DNA of 64,000 bases, from assembly GCA_964406035.1 (NCBI GenBank), contig CAYOQB010000001.1, forward strand, positions 93,280 to 157,279, in the 5' to 3' direction. Each line of letters opens with the position of its first letter. Positions within the stretch are counted from its first letter, which is position 1. The translations under genes and the position numbers were made by a program. Under the pieces are notes generated by a model that was given only the letters and a program-made list of their open reading frames with translations, searched no databases and had not been told where the DNA came from. The DNA is from JAIEPW01 sp964406035. GTDB taxonomy: Bacteria; Acidobacteriota; Terriglobia; Bryobacterales; Bryobacteraceae. Below are positions 8,265 to 16,698 of this stretch, piece after piece.

Positions 8265-8771
8265 TTAGAGCGATTTCGCGGCGTTCAGCGCCGCGTCATA
8301 GTCCGGGTGATCGCCCACTTCCGTGACGTACTCGGCATGACGAATTACGTTGTCCTTGTCCACCACAAATATGGCCCGGCTCTCGATCCGCAGTTCCTTG
8401 ATCAGCGTCCCGTAGCTCTCGCCGAAACTGGCGTTGCGATGGTCGGAAATCATCTTGACGTGATCCACGCCGAAGCTGTCGCACCAGCGCTTCTGCGCGA
8501 ACGGCAGATCCATGCTGATGGTGTAGATGGAAACTTCCGGCAGCTTGCCGGCTTCGTCGTTGAATCGCTTGGTTTGCATGTCACAAACCGGAGTATCCAA
8601 GGATGGGATGACGCTGAAAATGCGCACGCCATTTCCTGTCGAAGCCAGGCTCACGGGCTGCAGCTTGTCGTCCACTGCCGTAAATTCCGGCGCCTTATCG
8701 CCGGCCTTCAGCTCCGGGCCGATCAGCGTCATGCCGTTGCCGCGCAGAGTAGTCGCTCCAGGTCGTTCCAT
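8265..8771 (-). CDS. tpx: thiol peroxidase (Tpx, atypical 2-Cys peroxiredoxin)
   Basis: 168 residues, the normal length for Tpx. It reduces hydrogen peroxide and preferably alkyl hydroperoxides using thioredoxin. The peroxidatic cysteine is Cys63 in SLDTPVCDMQTKRF, and the resolving cysteine is Cys97 in FAQKRWCDSFG, the spacing seen in E. coli Tpx. The N-terminal FxxVxxxLQPVSL and the C-terminal Y.TEVGDHPDYDAAL region also match. An AGGAGG lies 14 nt before the ATG, slightly far, and a TACAAT hexamer further upstream could be the -10. Divergent from the HAD hydrolase gene. Stand-alone oxidative-stress gene. Confidence 0.95.
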   Translation of the reverse strand: MERPGATTLRGNGMTLIGPELKAGDKAPEFTAVDDKLQPVSLASTGNGVRIFSVIPSLDTPVCDMQTKRFNDEAGKLPEVSIYTISMDLPFAQKRWCDSFGVDHVKMISDHRNASFGESYGTLIKELRIESRAIFVVDKDNVIRHAEYVTEVGDHPDYDAALNAAKSL

Positions 8772-8829
8772 GGGAAAGGGTACCGCCTCCTAAGTCAGGG
8801 TTGAAAAGTCTTATTGTAGCGCGAGCGGT

Positions 8830-8835
8830 TACACT
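8830..8835 (+). promoter_or_regulatory. candidate leaderless -10 element of the HAD gene
   Basis: TACACT ending 7 nt before the ATG at 8843, with no Shine-Dalgarno sequence in between. A TTGAAA at 8801 is 23 nt upstream, too far for a normal -35. Confidence 0.4.
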
Positions 8836-8842
8836 GACCCTG

Positions 8843-9448
8843 ATGGCAAAGATCACCACGCTGTTGTTCGACATCGGTGGAGTGCTGTTGACCAACGGCT
8901 GGGACCGTGAACGCCGCACCCGCGGCGTGGAGCGATTCGGGCTGGACCCGCTGGAGTTCGACCGCAGGCATCGCGTGGTGGACCGCGATCTCGAGGTCGG
9001 CCGGATCACCCTCGATGAGTACCTCGGCTGGACCGTGTTTCACCAGCCGCGCGGTTTCACGCTGGAAGAGTTCCGCTCGTTCGTTTGCGAGCAAAGCGAA
9101 GCGCGGCCGCCCATGATGGAGTTCGCGCGGCGGCTGTCGGCGCGCTACCGCCTGGCCGCGCTGAACAACGAATCGGCCGAACTGAACCAGTACCGGATCA
9201 CGCGTTTCGGATTGCGCGAGATCATCCCCGTGTTCCTCAGTTCCTGCTACCTGGGCGCGCGGAAGCCAGAGATCGTGTTCTATGAGAACGCGCTGCGCAT
9301 CCTGCAGCGGTCACCCGAGGAGTGCATCTTCATCGACGACCGCGCGGAGAACATCGATCCCGCGCGGCTGCTGGGGATGAACGGCATCCACTTCCGCAGC
9401 CAGGAATCGCTGGCCGACGAACTGCAGTCTTACGGCGTCTCCGTCTGA
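8843..9448 (+). CDS. HAD-superfamily hydrolase
   Basis: 201 residues. Motif I is LLFDIGGVL near residue 10, with the nucleophile Asp in the degenerate DIGG form common in bacterial HAD phosphatases and epoxide-hydrolase-like HADs. Motif II is AALNNES, motif III the Lys in GARKPE, and motif IV the acidic pair in CIFIDDRAENI. The helical cap contains DLEVGRITLDEYLGW. It probably dephosphorylates a small metabolite, substrate unknown. I start it at the ATG at 8843 (MAKITTLLFD), not at the in-frame upstream start at 8801, because motif I is normally within the first 15 residues and a -10-like hexamer lies just upstream. Confidence 0.85.
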   Translation: MAKITTLLFDIGGVLLTNGWDRERRTRGVERFGLDPLEFDRRHRVVDRDLEVGRITLDEYLGWTVFHQPRGFTLEEFRSFVCEQSEARPPMMEFARRLSARYRLAALNNESAELNQYRITRFGLREIIPVFLSSCYLGARKPEIVFYENALRILQRSPEECIFIDDRAENIDPARLLGMNGIHFRSQESLADELQSYGVSV

Positions 9449-9575
9449 GCGGCGAGACTCTCCTTCTATTCGACTATCACTAAGATTTTCAGGCGCGAAG
9501 GGCGAGCAGAGCTGCGGAATTTCACGCGAATTCATGAATCTGAAGCCTGTTTGTGCGGTTTTGTAACAATCATTC

Positions 9576-9581
9576 GATAAC
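9576..9581 (+). promoter_or_regulatory. candidate leaderless -10 element of the TonB receptor gene
   Basis: GATAAC ending 8 nt before the ATG at 9590. No ribosome-binding site is visible in the 140-bp gap upstream. Weak match. Confidence 0.25.
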
Positions 9582-9589
9582 TTAGCAGC

Positions 9590-12556
9590 ATGGTACGCCT
9601 GAATGTCTTCAGATGTCTGGTTCTCGCCGCGGTTCCGTTGCTCGCGCAGGTGGATCGCGCCTCACTGACCGGTTCGGTGACGGACGCCTCCGGCGCGGCG
9701 GTAGCCGGCGCAAAAATCGAGATTTACTCCGAAAGCACCGGTTTCCGCCGATCGGCGGTGTCCGGCGACGACGGACGCTACAGCATGCCCGGCCTGCCCG
9801 TGGGCGAGTTCACGCTGAGCGCGTCGAAAGAAGGATTTCAGGCGAAGAAGATCGACAAGCTGGCTTTGATTGTCGGCCTGCGCCGCGTCGAGGACATCCA
9901 ACTGGAAGTCGGCGCGGTGGCGAGCGCGGTGACCGTGAACGCCGACGCCACGCCGCTGGAGCAAACCTCGGCGGAAATCGGCACCGCCATCGGCTCCAAG
10001 CAACTGGCCAACATCCCCATCAACGGGCGCAACTGGAGCAGCCTGATGCAGTTCGCGCCGGGCGCGGTAAACACCGGCGATGGATCGCAGAATTCGATCC
10101 GCTTCTATGGCCGCGGCCGGGACGAGAACAACTGGACCTTCGACGGCACCGATGCCACCGGCATCAAGGACCCGCGGCAGGAAGCCAACCTTCGCCTGGT
10201 GGTGCCGATGGACGCCATCGCGGAGTTCCGGGTCAGTTCCGCCAACTACTCGGCGGATTCCGGCACCGGCGCGGGCGGCCAGGTGAACCTGGTATCGAGA
10301 ACCGGCACCAACGAATTTCACGGCTCGGCCTTCTGGTTTGTCCGCAACAGCGCGTTCGACGCCCGGCGGCCCTTCGACGGGTCGCAGCCGCCGCCCTTCA
10401 AGCTGAATCAGTACGGGGGCAACTTCGGCGGCCCCATCGTTAAAGACCGCACATTCTTCTTTGTGAATTACGAAGGGCTCCGCCAGCGCCTGCAATCGGT
10501 GCGAGCGGCAGCCCTGGTGCCCAGCCGCGCGTTCCGCGCCCGCGCGGTGCAGACCTCCCCGGCGATCGCGCCGCTGGTGAACGCATTCCCCGTGGGCAAC
10601 GCCGGGCTGACTTCGAATGCCGATGTCGAGCGTTTCATCGGCACCGGCAGCGTCAATCAGGATGAGGACGCGGGCATGGTGCGATTCGATCACCGCTTCA
10701 GCGACCGGACCTCGATCTTCGCCCGGTTCAATATCGTGCAGGGCATCTTCAACGAGATCCGCAACGACCTGCTGGAGCCTCGCATCAGCGATGTCCGGCC
10801 CTCGCAGGGCACCATCCAGCTCTCGCACGTGTTTTCGCCCTCGATCATCAATGAAACCCGCTTCGGATACAACCGCTCGCCGCTGGAACGAACGGCGCAG
10901 GGCGTCGCCACCGAGTCCATCCGCGTGGGCGGCCTCTCCTCCACCCAGGCGCAGTTCACCAACATCGAGAAGCCCACGACCTTTTCCATCCTGAACGCCA
11001 CGTCCCTGCTGAAGGGCCGCCATGCCTTGAAATTCGGCGGCGAGCTGCGGCGCGTGCGGATGAACGTGGGTGAGACAACCGACACCGTGCTCCGCTACGC
11101 CAATCTGGCGGCCTTCGAACGCAACCAGTTGGATCGCTTCGATGTCGGAACTGGGTTGCCGACGCAAGGCGTGCGGCGCTGGTACGGAATTCTGTACGCG
11201 CAGGACGACTTCCGGGTGAGCTCCACGCTCACGCTGAATCTCGGCGTGCGGTGGGAGTACTACACGGTTTCCAATGAAGTCAACGGCCGCGGCAACGTGT
11301 TCGATGTCACGCGGTGCGCCGGCTTCTGCCCTCCCGGCACGGAGTGGTTCTTCCCCGATCGGAACAACGTCGCGCCGCGCATCGGCCTGGCCTGGTCGCC
11401 GAAAATGTTCAACAACAGGACGGTGTTCCGCGCCGGCTACGGCATGTTCTTCGGGCCCGGACAGAACGACGACGTTACCGCCGCCGTGGATAGCATCGAG
11501 GAGACGCTGCAATTGCAGGCGCGCGACGTTCCCGGTCTGCGTTACCCGATCGCGCCGTTCCTGCCCCAGGCTCGCAACCAGGGCATCACCCCCCGCAGCG
11601 TCCAGCGGGACCGCGAGGATTTCTACTCCCAGCAGTGGTCGTTCTCCATCCAGCAGCAGTTGCCGATGGCCTTCGTCGCCACCTTCGGGTATGTGGGCCA
11701 GAAGGGAACGAACCTGTTCAACCGCAGCTTCGTGAATCTTCCCAGCCTGGCCACCGGGCAGCGGCCGCTTCCCGCGTTCGGCATCGTGGATGAAAAGCAG
11801 AATTACGGACGCTCCAACTTCAACGGGGGCCAATTCTCGCTGACCCGTCAGTTCACCAGCGGCTGGTTGTTCCAGGGCAACTACCTGTATGGCGTGGCCA
11901 TCGATGACACCGCCGGCGCCGGCGACGGCAGCGAAGTGATGATCGCCTCCTGCCGCGTGTGCGACAAGGCTTTCAGCGATAACGATATTCGTCATTCGGC
12001 CAACTTCAATACCGTGTACGAGCTTCCCTTCGGCCGCGGCAAGGCCTACGGCTGGAAGGACGGCTTCGGTGGCGGACTGGCTTCCGGCTGGTCGCTCTCC
12101 GGTATCTACTCGTTCCGCACCGGACGCCCGGTAAACGTGGTGCTGAATCGCGCTTCCGGCGATGTTCCGGACGGCAATACCGTCCGGCAGCGCCCCAATG
12201 TCCTGGACTTCGCGGCGGCGACGCCCGCCGTGCAATCCACCGGCCTGTGGCTGAATCGCGCCGCGTTCGCGACACCGGCTCGCGGCGCCTGGGGCAACCT
12301 GGGCCGCAACGCCTTCCGCGGACCGGGCCTGTGGCAGGTCGACATCGGCGTGCAAAAGCGCACCGCGATTACCGAGCGCATGAACCTGGAGTTCCGCGCG
12401 GAGTTGTTCAATCTGTTCAATCGGGCGCAGTACGGCAACCCGGAGAACAACATCTCCAACGCCACCTTCGGGCAGATCCTGTCGCTGGCCAACGCCAGCC
12501 CGACGGGACAAGGCAGCGCGCGATCGCTGCAGTTGATGGTCCGCGTGAACTTCTAA
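9590..12556 (+). CDS. TonB-dependent receptor, Oar-like, with carboxypeptidase-regulatory N-terminal domain
   Basis: 988 residues, outer membrane. A signal peptide (1-19) precedes a CarboxypepD_reg domain (about 22-105; ASLTGSVTDASGAAVAGAKI), a plug domain (about 105-235) and a long beta-barrel whose last residue is Phe (LQLMVRVNF), as expected for BamA-dependent insertion. The order matches the Oar-like receptors that are expanded in Acidobacteria and thought to take up glycans or other large nutrients with TonB energy. No SusD, glycoside hydrolase or sigma/anti-sigma pair adjoins it, so the substrate cannot be inferred. It is followed by a clear intrinsic terminator and is probably monocistronic. 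Confidence 0.9.
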   Translation: MVRLNVFRCLVLAAVPLLAQVDRASLTGSVTDASGAAVAGAKIEIYSESTGFRRSAVSGDDGRYSMPGLPVGEFTLSASKEGFQAKKIDKLALIVGLRRVEDIQLEVGAVASAVTVNADATPLEQTSAEIGTAIGSKQLANIPINGRNWSSLMQFAPGAVNTGDGSQNSIRFYGRGRDENNWTFDGTDATGIKDPRQEANLRLVVPMDAIAEFRVSSANYSADSGTGAGGQVNLVSRTGTNEFHGSAFWFVRNSAFDARRPFDGSQPPPFKLNQYGGNFGGPIVKDRTFFFVNYEGLRQRLQSVRAAALVPSRAFRARAVQTSPAIAPLVNAFPVGNAGLTSNADVERFIGTGSVNQDEDAGMVRFDHRFSDRTSIFARFNIVQGIFNEIRNDLLEPRISDVRPSQGTIQLSHVFSPSIINETRFGYNRSPLERTAQGVATESIRVGGLSSTQAQFTNIEKPTTFSILNATSLLKGRHALKFGGELRRVRMNVGETTDTVLRYANLAAFERNQLDRFDVGTGLPTQGVRRWYGILYAQDDFRVSSTLTLNLGVRWEYYTVSNEVNGRGNVFDVTRCAGFCPPGTEWFFPDRNNVAPRIGLAWSPKMFNNRTVFRAGYGMFFGPGQNDDVTAAVDSIEETLQLQARDVPGLRYPIAPFLPQARNQGITPRSVQRDREDFYSQQWSFSIQQQLPMAFVATFGYVGQKGTNLFNRSFVNLPSLATGQRPLPAFGIVDEKQNYGRSNFNGGQFSLTRQFTSGWLFQGNYLYGVAIDDTAGAGDGSEVMIASCRVCDKAFSDNDIRHSANFNTVYELPFGRGKAYGWKDGFGGGLASGWSLSGIYSFRTGRPVNVVLNRASGDVPDGNTVRQRPNVLDFAAATPAVQSTGLWLNRAAFATPARGAWGNLGRNAFRGPGLWQVDIGVQKRTAITERMNLEFRAELFNLFNRAQYGNPENNISNATFGQILSLANASPTGQGSARSLQLMVRVNF

Positions 12557-12581
12557 TCGCGATCCGGTTGTTACAGTAAGG

Positions 12582-12606
12582 GGGCGGCCTTGCGCCGCCC
12601 TTTTTT
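12582..12606 (+). terminator. intrinsic terminator after the TonB receptor gene
   Basis: GGGCGGC (12582-12588), a 5-nt loop and GCCGCCC (12594-12600), followed by six T (12601-12606). The 5' flank can extend pairing with the T run. It sits 25 bp after the receptor stop codon and 1 nt before the thiD start codon. Confidence 0.85.
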
Positions 12607-12607
12607 C

Positions 12608-13396
12608 ATGCTTGCCATCGCACTCACCATCGCCGGTTCCGACCCTTCGGGCGGCGCGGGCATCCAGGCCGACCTGAAGACGTTCCATCAGTTCGGCGTG
12701 TACGGCACGGCGGCGATCACGCTGCTGACGGTGCAGAACACGCGGCGCGTCAGCCGGGTTGAGATGATCGACCCCGCGCTGCTGGTGGAACAGGCCCGCG
12801 CGGTGCTGGAGGATGTTCCTCCCAACGCGGCGAAAACGGGCGCCCTGGGCGCCGCGCAGATGATCCGCGCCGTGGCGTCCCTCGATCTGCCCTGCCCCCT
12901 GGTGGTGGATCCGGTGATGATCTCCAAGCATGGAGCCTCGCTGATGGAGGCGGACGCGCGCGAGTCCCTGGTCCGCGAGCTGCTGCCCAAGGCATTCCTG
13001 GTGACCCCGAACCTGCACGAGGCCGCCGCGATCACCGGGCGGGAAGTGACGGATCTGGACACGATGAAACGAGCCGCGGACAAGATCGCCGCCCTGGGGG
13101 CGCGCGCCGTGCTCATCAAGGGCGGTCACCTGGAAGGCGACGCAGTGGACCTGCTGCTGGACGCCGGCGCATTTGAGCAGTTCCGGTCCCCGCGTGTGCA
13201 TACGGCCCACACACACGGCACCGGATGCACGTATTCCGCCGCGATCACCGCACTGCTGGCCCGCGGCGAGAACCTGCGCGATGCCATCGCGGCGGCCAAA
13301 CGATTCATCGCCGAGGCGATCCGCACCAACCCCGGCATCGGCGGCGGCTCGGGTCCGGTGAACCACTTCGCGTCCCCCGGAGTTGAAAGAGAATAG
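12608..13396 (+). CDS. thiD: hydroxymethylpyrimidine/phosphomethylpyrimidine kinase
   Basis: 262 residues. ThiD phosphorylates HMP and HMP-P to HMP-PP for thiamine synthesis. The start LTIAGSDPSGGAGIQADLKTF is the family signature, VTPNLHEAAAITG is the conserved central motif, and THGTGCTYSAAI is the C-terminal anion-hole/ATP motif with the catalytic Cys. The natural start is the ATG at 12608, one base after the T run of a strong terminator. No Shine-Dalgarno or TPP-riboswitch-like element is present in the remaining space. The stop is 4 nt before the CoA-transferase start, which has a GAG-rich site, so the two are cotranscribed. Confidence 0.93.
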   Translation: MLAIALTIAGSDPSGGAGIQADLKTFHQFGVYGTAAITLLTVQNTRRVSRVEMIDPALLVEQARAVLEDVPPNAAKTGALGAAQMIRAVASLDLPCPLVVDPVMISKHGASLMEADARESLVRELLPKAFLVTPNLHEAAAITGREVTDLDTMKRAADKIAALGARAVLIKGGHLEGDAVDLLLDAGAFEQFRSPRVHTAHTHGTGCTYSAAITALLARGENLRDAIAAAKRFIAEAIRTNPGIGGGSGPVNHFASPGVERE

Positions 13397-13400
13397 AGCG

Positions 13401-14591
13401 ATGCAACCAGCGGGACCCCTGGCGGGCATTCGTGTTGTCGACTTCGGCCGGTTTATCGCCGGCCCCTACTGCGGCATGCTGCTGGCCGACATGGGCGCGG
13501 ACGTCATCCGCATCGACCGGCGGCAGGGCAGCGAGGATCGCTACCCGGGTCCGGTGACCGAGGACGGGCACGGCGGCGGCTTTCTTTCCCTGAATCGCAA
13601 CAAGCGCAGCCTGACGCTGGACCCCTCGCGTCCCGGCGCGGCCGAAGTAATCCGCCGCCTGGTAAAGCGCGCCGATATCGTCATCGCCAATTTGCCCCTG
13701 GACGTGATGGAGAAAATGGGCATTCACTACGAGGCGCTGCGAGCCATCCGCCACGACATCATCCTGGCGCGCATCTCCACGTTCGGCCCCGACGGGCCGT
13801 ACGCCCAGCGCGTCGGTTTCGACACCGTGGCCCAGGCGATGAGCGGCGCGATGAGCGTCACCGGTTTTCCCGGAGCTCCGGTGCGCGCCATGGTGCCCTT
13901 CGAGGATTACGGCACCGCCCTGCACACCGCCTTCGGCGTGATGGTGGCCCTGTACCATCGCTCGCGAACCGGCCAGGGGCAGATTGTCGACGGGTCCCTG
14001 CTGGCCACCGGAGTGACGTTCATGCAGGCGCTGCTGGCCGAGCATGCCGTCACCGGGGTGGAGCGCGCGCAGCAGGGCAACGCGGGCTTCTACGCCGCGC
14101 CCTACGACACTTATCGCGGGCGCGACGGCTGGATCACCATCGCCGTGAACGGGACGCCGATGTTCGAGCGCTGGGCCCGCGCAGTGGGGCGCGAGGATCT
14201 GATCGGCGATCCCCGGATGGCCGACGACGGACTGCGCGCGCGCCACCGCCAGGTGATCGACGACGCGATGAACCATTGGCTGGCGTCGCGCACTATCGCC
14301 GAAGCGATGCGCGAACTGGAGGCCGCGCGCGTCCCCGCGGGGCCGGTGTTGAACTTCGCGGAAGTCCTTGAGGATCCGCAGGTGAAGGCTCGCGAACTGC
14401 TCAAGTACGTCGACTTCCCCTCCGCGCCCAAACCCGTTCCGCTGGCGAACACCGCCGTGCGTCTCTCCTCAACGCCCGGCGGCATCCGGCACCGCGCGCC
14501 GCTGCTCGGCGAGCACACCGGCGAAGTGCTGCTGGAACTCGGCTACGGCGAGGCGGAGATCGCCGCGCTGCGCCAGGCGCAAGTGGTCTAA
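13401..14591 (+). CDS. CaiB/BaiF family (class III) CoA-transferase
   Basis: 396 residues, normal for family III CoA-transferases, which move CoA between carboxylic acids through an aspartyl thioester. The start GPLAGIRVVDFGRFIAGPYCGMLLADMGADVIRI is the family signature. The conserved Asp expected to form the thioester lies in PFEDYGTALH. GRDGWITIAV and the final LGEHTGEVLLELGY also match. The substrate (for example formyl-, carnitine- or methylmalyl-CoA-type acids) cannot be told from sequence. It starts 4 nt after thiD with AGAG upstream. Its stop overlaps the convergent 6-phosphogluconate dehydrogenase stop by 4 nt. Confidence 0.9.
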   Translation: MQPAGPLAGIRVVDFGRFIAGPYCGMLLADMGADVIRIDRRQGSEDRYPGPVTEDGHGGGFLSLNRNKRSLTLDPSRPGAAEVIRRLVKRADIVIANLPLDVMEKMGIHYEALRAIRHDIILARISTFGPDGPYAQRVGFDTVAQAMSGAMSVTGFPGAPVRAMVPFEDYGTALHTAFGVMVALYHRSRTGQGQIVDGSLLATGVTFMQALLAEHAVTGVERAQQGNAGFYAAPYDTYRGRDGWITIAVNGTPMFERWARAVGREDLIGDPRMADDGLRARHRQVIDDAMNHWLASRTIAEAMRELEAARVPAGPVLNFAEVLEDPQVKARELLKYVDFPSAPKPVPLANTAVRLSSTPGGIRHRAPLLGEHTGEVLLELGYGEAEIAALRQAQVV

Positions 14592-15568
14592 CCCTTCTTC
14601 GGCGGCTCCACGTGACCGCCGAATCCGAAACGCATCGCGGACAGAATCTTCTCCGCGTAGGTGTGGTCCTGGCGGGACCGGAACCGTGTCGTCAGCGACG
14701 CCGACAACACGTCCGCGGGAGTCGCGGACTCGATCGCCTGGATGATGGTCCAGCGGCCCTCGCCCGAATCGTTCACCACGCCCGAGAACTGCGCGAGCTC
14801 GCCGTCGCGGGCCAGCGCCAGCGAGGTCAGATCCAGCAGCCACGACGTGATCACGCTGCCGTAACGCCACACTTCCGCGATCTCCGCCATGTCGAATTTG
14901 TAGCGGTACTCGGGCGCGATGTCCGGAACATCGGCCCGCTTCAGCAGGTCGAAACCCTCGGCGTAGGCCTGCATCATGCCGTATTCGATGCCGTTGTGAA
15001 TCATCTTCACAAAGTGGCCCGCGCCGCTCGGACCGCAATACAGGTAGCCCTGCTCGGCCGTGGTCGCCGTCTCGCGAGTGGCCGTTCTCGCGACGTTCCC
15101 GGAGCCCGGCGCCAGCGTCCGGAACAGCGGTTCCAGACGGTCGAACGCTTCCTTGGGTCCGCCGATCATCAGGCAGTAGCCTCGCTCCAGACCCCACACG
15201 CCGCCGCTGGTTCCGGCGTCAACGTAGTGGATGCCGCGAGCCGCCAGCAGCTTCGCCCGCCGCACGTCGTCCTTGAAGTAGGAGTTACCTCCGTCGATGA
15301 TCGCGTCGCCCGGCTGGAACAGCTCGCCCAGCGTACCCACGGTCTTCTCCGTCGCCTCGCCCGCCGGGACCATCACCCAGGCGGCGCGCGGCGCGCTCAG
15401 CTTTTGAGCGAACTCCTCCAGCGTATAGGCGCCAGCGGCGCCTTCCGCTTCCAACGCCTTGACATTCTCCGGGTTGACGTCGAAAACCACGCAGGTGTGA
15501 CCGCCGCGCATCAGGCGGCGAACCATGTTGGCGCCCATGCGCCCGAGGCCGATCATGCCGAGTTGCAT
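14588..15568 (-). CDS. gnd: 6-phosphogluconate dehydrogenase (decarboxylating), short NAD-type
   Basis: 326 residues, the length of the short GntZ/GndA-type enzyme rather than the 470-residue form. It oxidatively decarboxylates 6-phosphogluconate to ribulose 5-phosphate. A Rossmann motif GMIGLGRMGANM opens the protein, DGGNSYFKDD carries the family signature, and GPSGAGHFVKMIHNGIEYGMMQ contains the catalytic Lys and substrate-binding residues. The open frame extends to 15808, but the N-terminal glycine motif fixes the start at the ATG at 15568, with a CACAAT hexamer 7 nt before it. It is 31 bp downstream of galT on the same strand, linking Leloir and pentose phosphate sugar metabolism. Confidence 0.93.
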   Translation of the reverse strand: MQLGMIGLGRMGANMVRRLMRGGHTCVVFDVNPENVKALEAEGAAGAYTLEEFAQKLSAPRAAWVMVPAGEATEKTVGTLGELFQPGDAIIDGGNSYFKDDVRRAKLLAARGIHYVDAGTSGGVWGLERGYCLMIGGPKEAFDRLEPLFRTLAPGSGNVARTATRETATTAEQGYLYCGPSGAGHFVKMIHNGIEYGMMQAYAEGFDLLKRADVPDIAPEYRYKFDMAEIAEVWRYGSVITSWLLDLTSLALARDGELAQFSGVVNDSGEGRWTIIQAIESATPADVLSASLTTRFRSRQDHTYAEKILSAMRFGFGGHVEPPKKG

Positions 15569-15575
15569 GAAGTTG

Positions 15576-15581
15576 ATTGTG
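15576..15581 (-). promoter_or_regulatory. candidate leaderless -10 element of gnd
   Basis: CACAAT on the minus strand in the 31-bp galT-gnd gap, ending 7 nt before the gnd ATG. It could give gnd a promoter of its own. 4 of 6 consensus matches. Confidence 0.25.
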
Positions 15582-15599
15582 GCACAGCGGCGTAGCGCT

Positions 15600-16613
15600 T
15601 CAGACTTCGCGCAGTCGCTGCGCCGCGGCTTCCGGCGTGATATCGCGTTGCGCCTCTCCCAGCAGCTCGAAACCCACCATGAACTTGCGAACTGTCGCCG
15701 ATCGCAGCAGCGGAGGATAGAAGTGCGCGTGGAAGCAGAAGAACGGATATTCGCTCGAATCGGTGGGCCGCTGGTGGAAGCCCATGCTGTAGGGAAAAGG
15801 CGCGTCAAAGACGCGGTCGTAACGCGCGGTGATGTCGCCCAGGATTCCGGCGAGCGCGAACTGCTGCTCCTCGTCCATTTCCAGGAGCGAAGGAACCGGA
15901 CGGAACGGCAGGATGATGGTCTCGAACGGCCACACCGCCCAGAACGGCACCAGCACCGCGAATTCGTCGTTGTGCGAGATCAACCGGTCCCGCGACTGCA
16001 TCTCCAGTTCCAGGTAATCGCGCAGCAGCAGGGTTTCGCGTTCCAGAAAGTACTGGCGCTGCAGCGTGCTCTCTTTCAGCAGCTCCCCGGGAACGCTTTC
16101 CGTGGCCCAGATCTGGCAATGCGGGTGAGGATTGCTCGCGCCCATCATCTCGCCGCGATTCTCGAAAATCTGCACGGACCGGATGTCCTGGTTGCGGCCA
16201 AGCTCCTCGTATTGCTCGCGCCAGACACGCACCACCGCCGCGATCTGCTCCTGGCTCATCCCGCTGACCGACAGCGAGTGATCGGGATGGAAGCAGACCA
16301 CGCGGCAAACGCCGCGTTCCGCGCGGGCCACCAGCAAGTCGCGATGGAGCTGCTCTTCCGGCGGAATGTCCATCTTGAGCGCGGGAAAATCGTTGTCGAA
16401 GGTGAAGGTGGAGGAGTACTCCGGGTTGCGGCGGCCTCCGGCGCGGGCATTCCCAGGACACAAATAACACTGCGGATCGTATTGCAGGCCCGCCGGCCGC
16501 GGCGTCTTTTCCACCTGCCCCTGCCACGGACGCTGCGTGCGATGCGGCGATACCAGCACCCACTCGCCGGTCAGCGGGTTGTAACGCCGGTGGGGTTCGG
16601 TGAAAAGGGACAT
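15600..16613 (-). CDS. galT: galactose-1-phosphate uridylyltransferase
   Basis: 337 residues. GalT transfers UMP from UDP-glucose to galactose 1-phosphate in the Leloir pathway. The active-site HPHCQIW (HxHxQxW, with the nucleophilic His between the prolines) is present. The N-terminal RYNPLTGEWVLVSPHR and the metal-binding CYLCPGN match classical GalT, as do FENRGEMMGASNPHPH and the C-terminal HAHFYPPLLRS. The start is fixed by the conserved MSLFTEPHRRYNPL. No Shine-Dalgarno is present; TAGCAT ends 6 nt upstream. It heads a galT-gnd unit. No galK or galE is adjacent. Confidence 0.95.
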   Translation of the reverse strand: MSLFTEPHRRYNPLTGEWVLVSPHRTQRPWQGQVEKTPRPAGLQYDPQCYLCPGNARAGGRRNPEYSSTFTFDNDFPALKMDIPPEEQLHRDLLVARAERGVCRVVCFHPDHSLSVSGMSQEQIAAVVRVWREQYEELGRNQDIRSVQIFENRGEMMGASNPHPHCQIWATESVPGELLKESTLQRQYFLERETLLLRDYLELEMQSRDRLISHNDEFAVLVPFWAVWPFETIILPFRPVPSLLEMDEEQQFALAGILGDITARYDRVFDAPFPYSMGFHQRPTDSSEYPFFCFHAHFYPPLLRSATVRKFMVGFELLGEAQRDITPEAAAQRLREV

Positions 16614-16619
16614 CTTGGA

Positions 16620-16625
16620 ATGCTA
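16620..16625 (-). promoter_or_regulatory. candidate leaderless -10 element of galT
   Basis: TAGCAT on the minus strand ending 6 nt before the galT ATG at 16613; 4 of 6 matches to consensus, no ribosome-binding site in between. Confidence 0.35.
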
Positions 16626-16682
16626 CCCGTAGAGGCGCCGGAACGGCGGATCGTTTCCGCCTGCCGCCCCCGTGCAACTTCA

Positions 16683-16688
16683 TACAAT
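16683..16688 (+). promoter_or_regulatory. candidate -10 element of the acyl-CoA hydrolase/transferase gene
   Basis: TACAAT, 5 of 6 consensus matches, ending 10 nt before the ATG at 16699. It overlaps an earlier in-frame ATG at 16687, which argues for 16699 as the true start. Confidence 0.35.
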
Positions 16689-16698
16689 GAAGCTTCGC

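Noticed and set aside
12557..12607. TPP riboswitch before thiD
   Set aside because: The 51-bp gap holds only the terminator hairpin of the preceding gene; there is no room for or trace of the TPP fold.
9662..13429. Very long antisense open frame opposite the TonB receptor and thiD
   Set aside because: It lies wholly opposite well-supported genes, has no recognisable domain, and is rich in Arg, Gly, Ala and His, as expected for the complement of GC-rich coding DNA.
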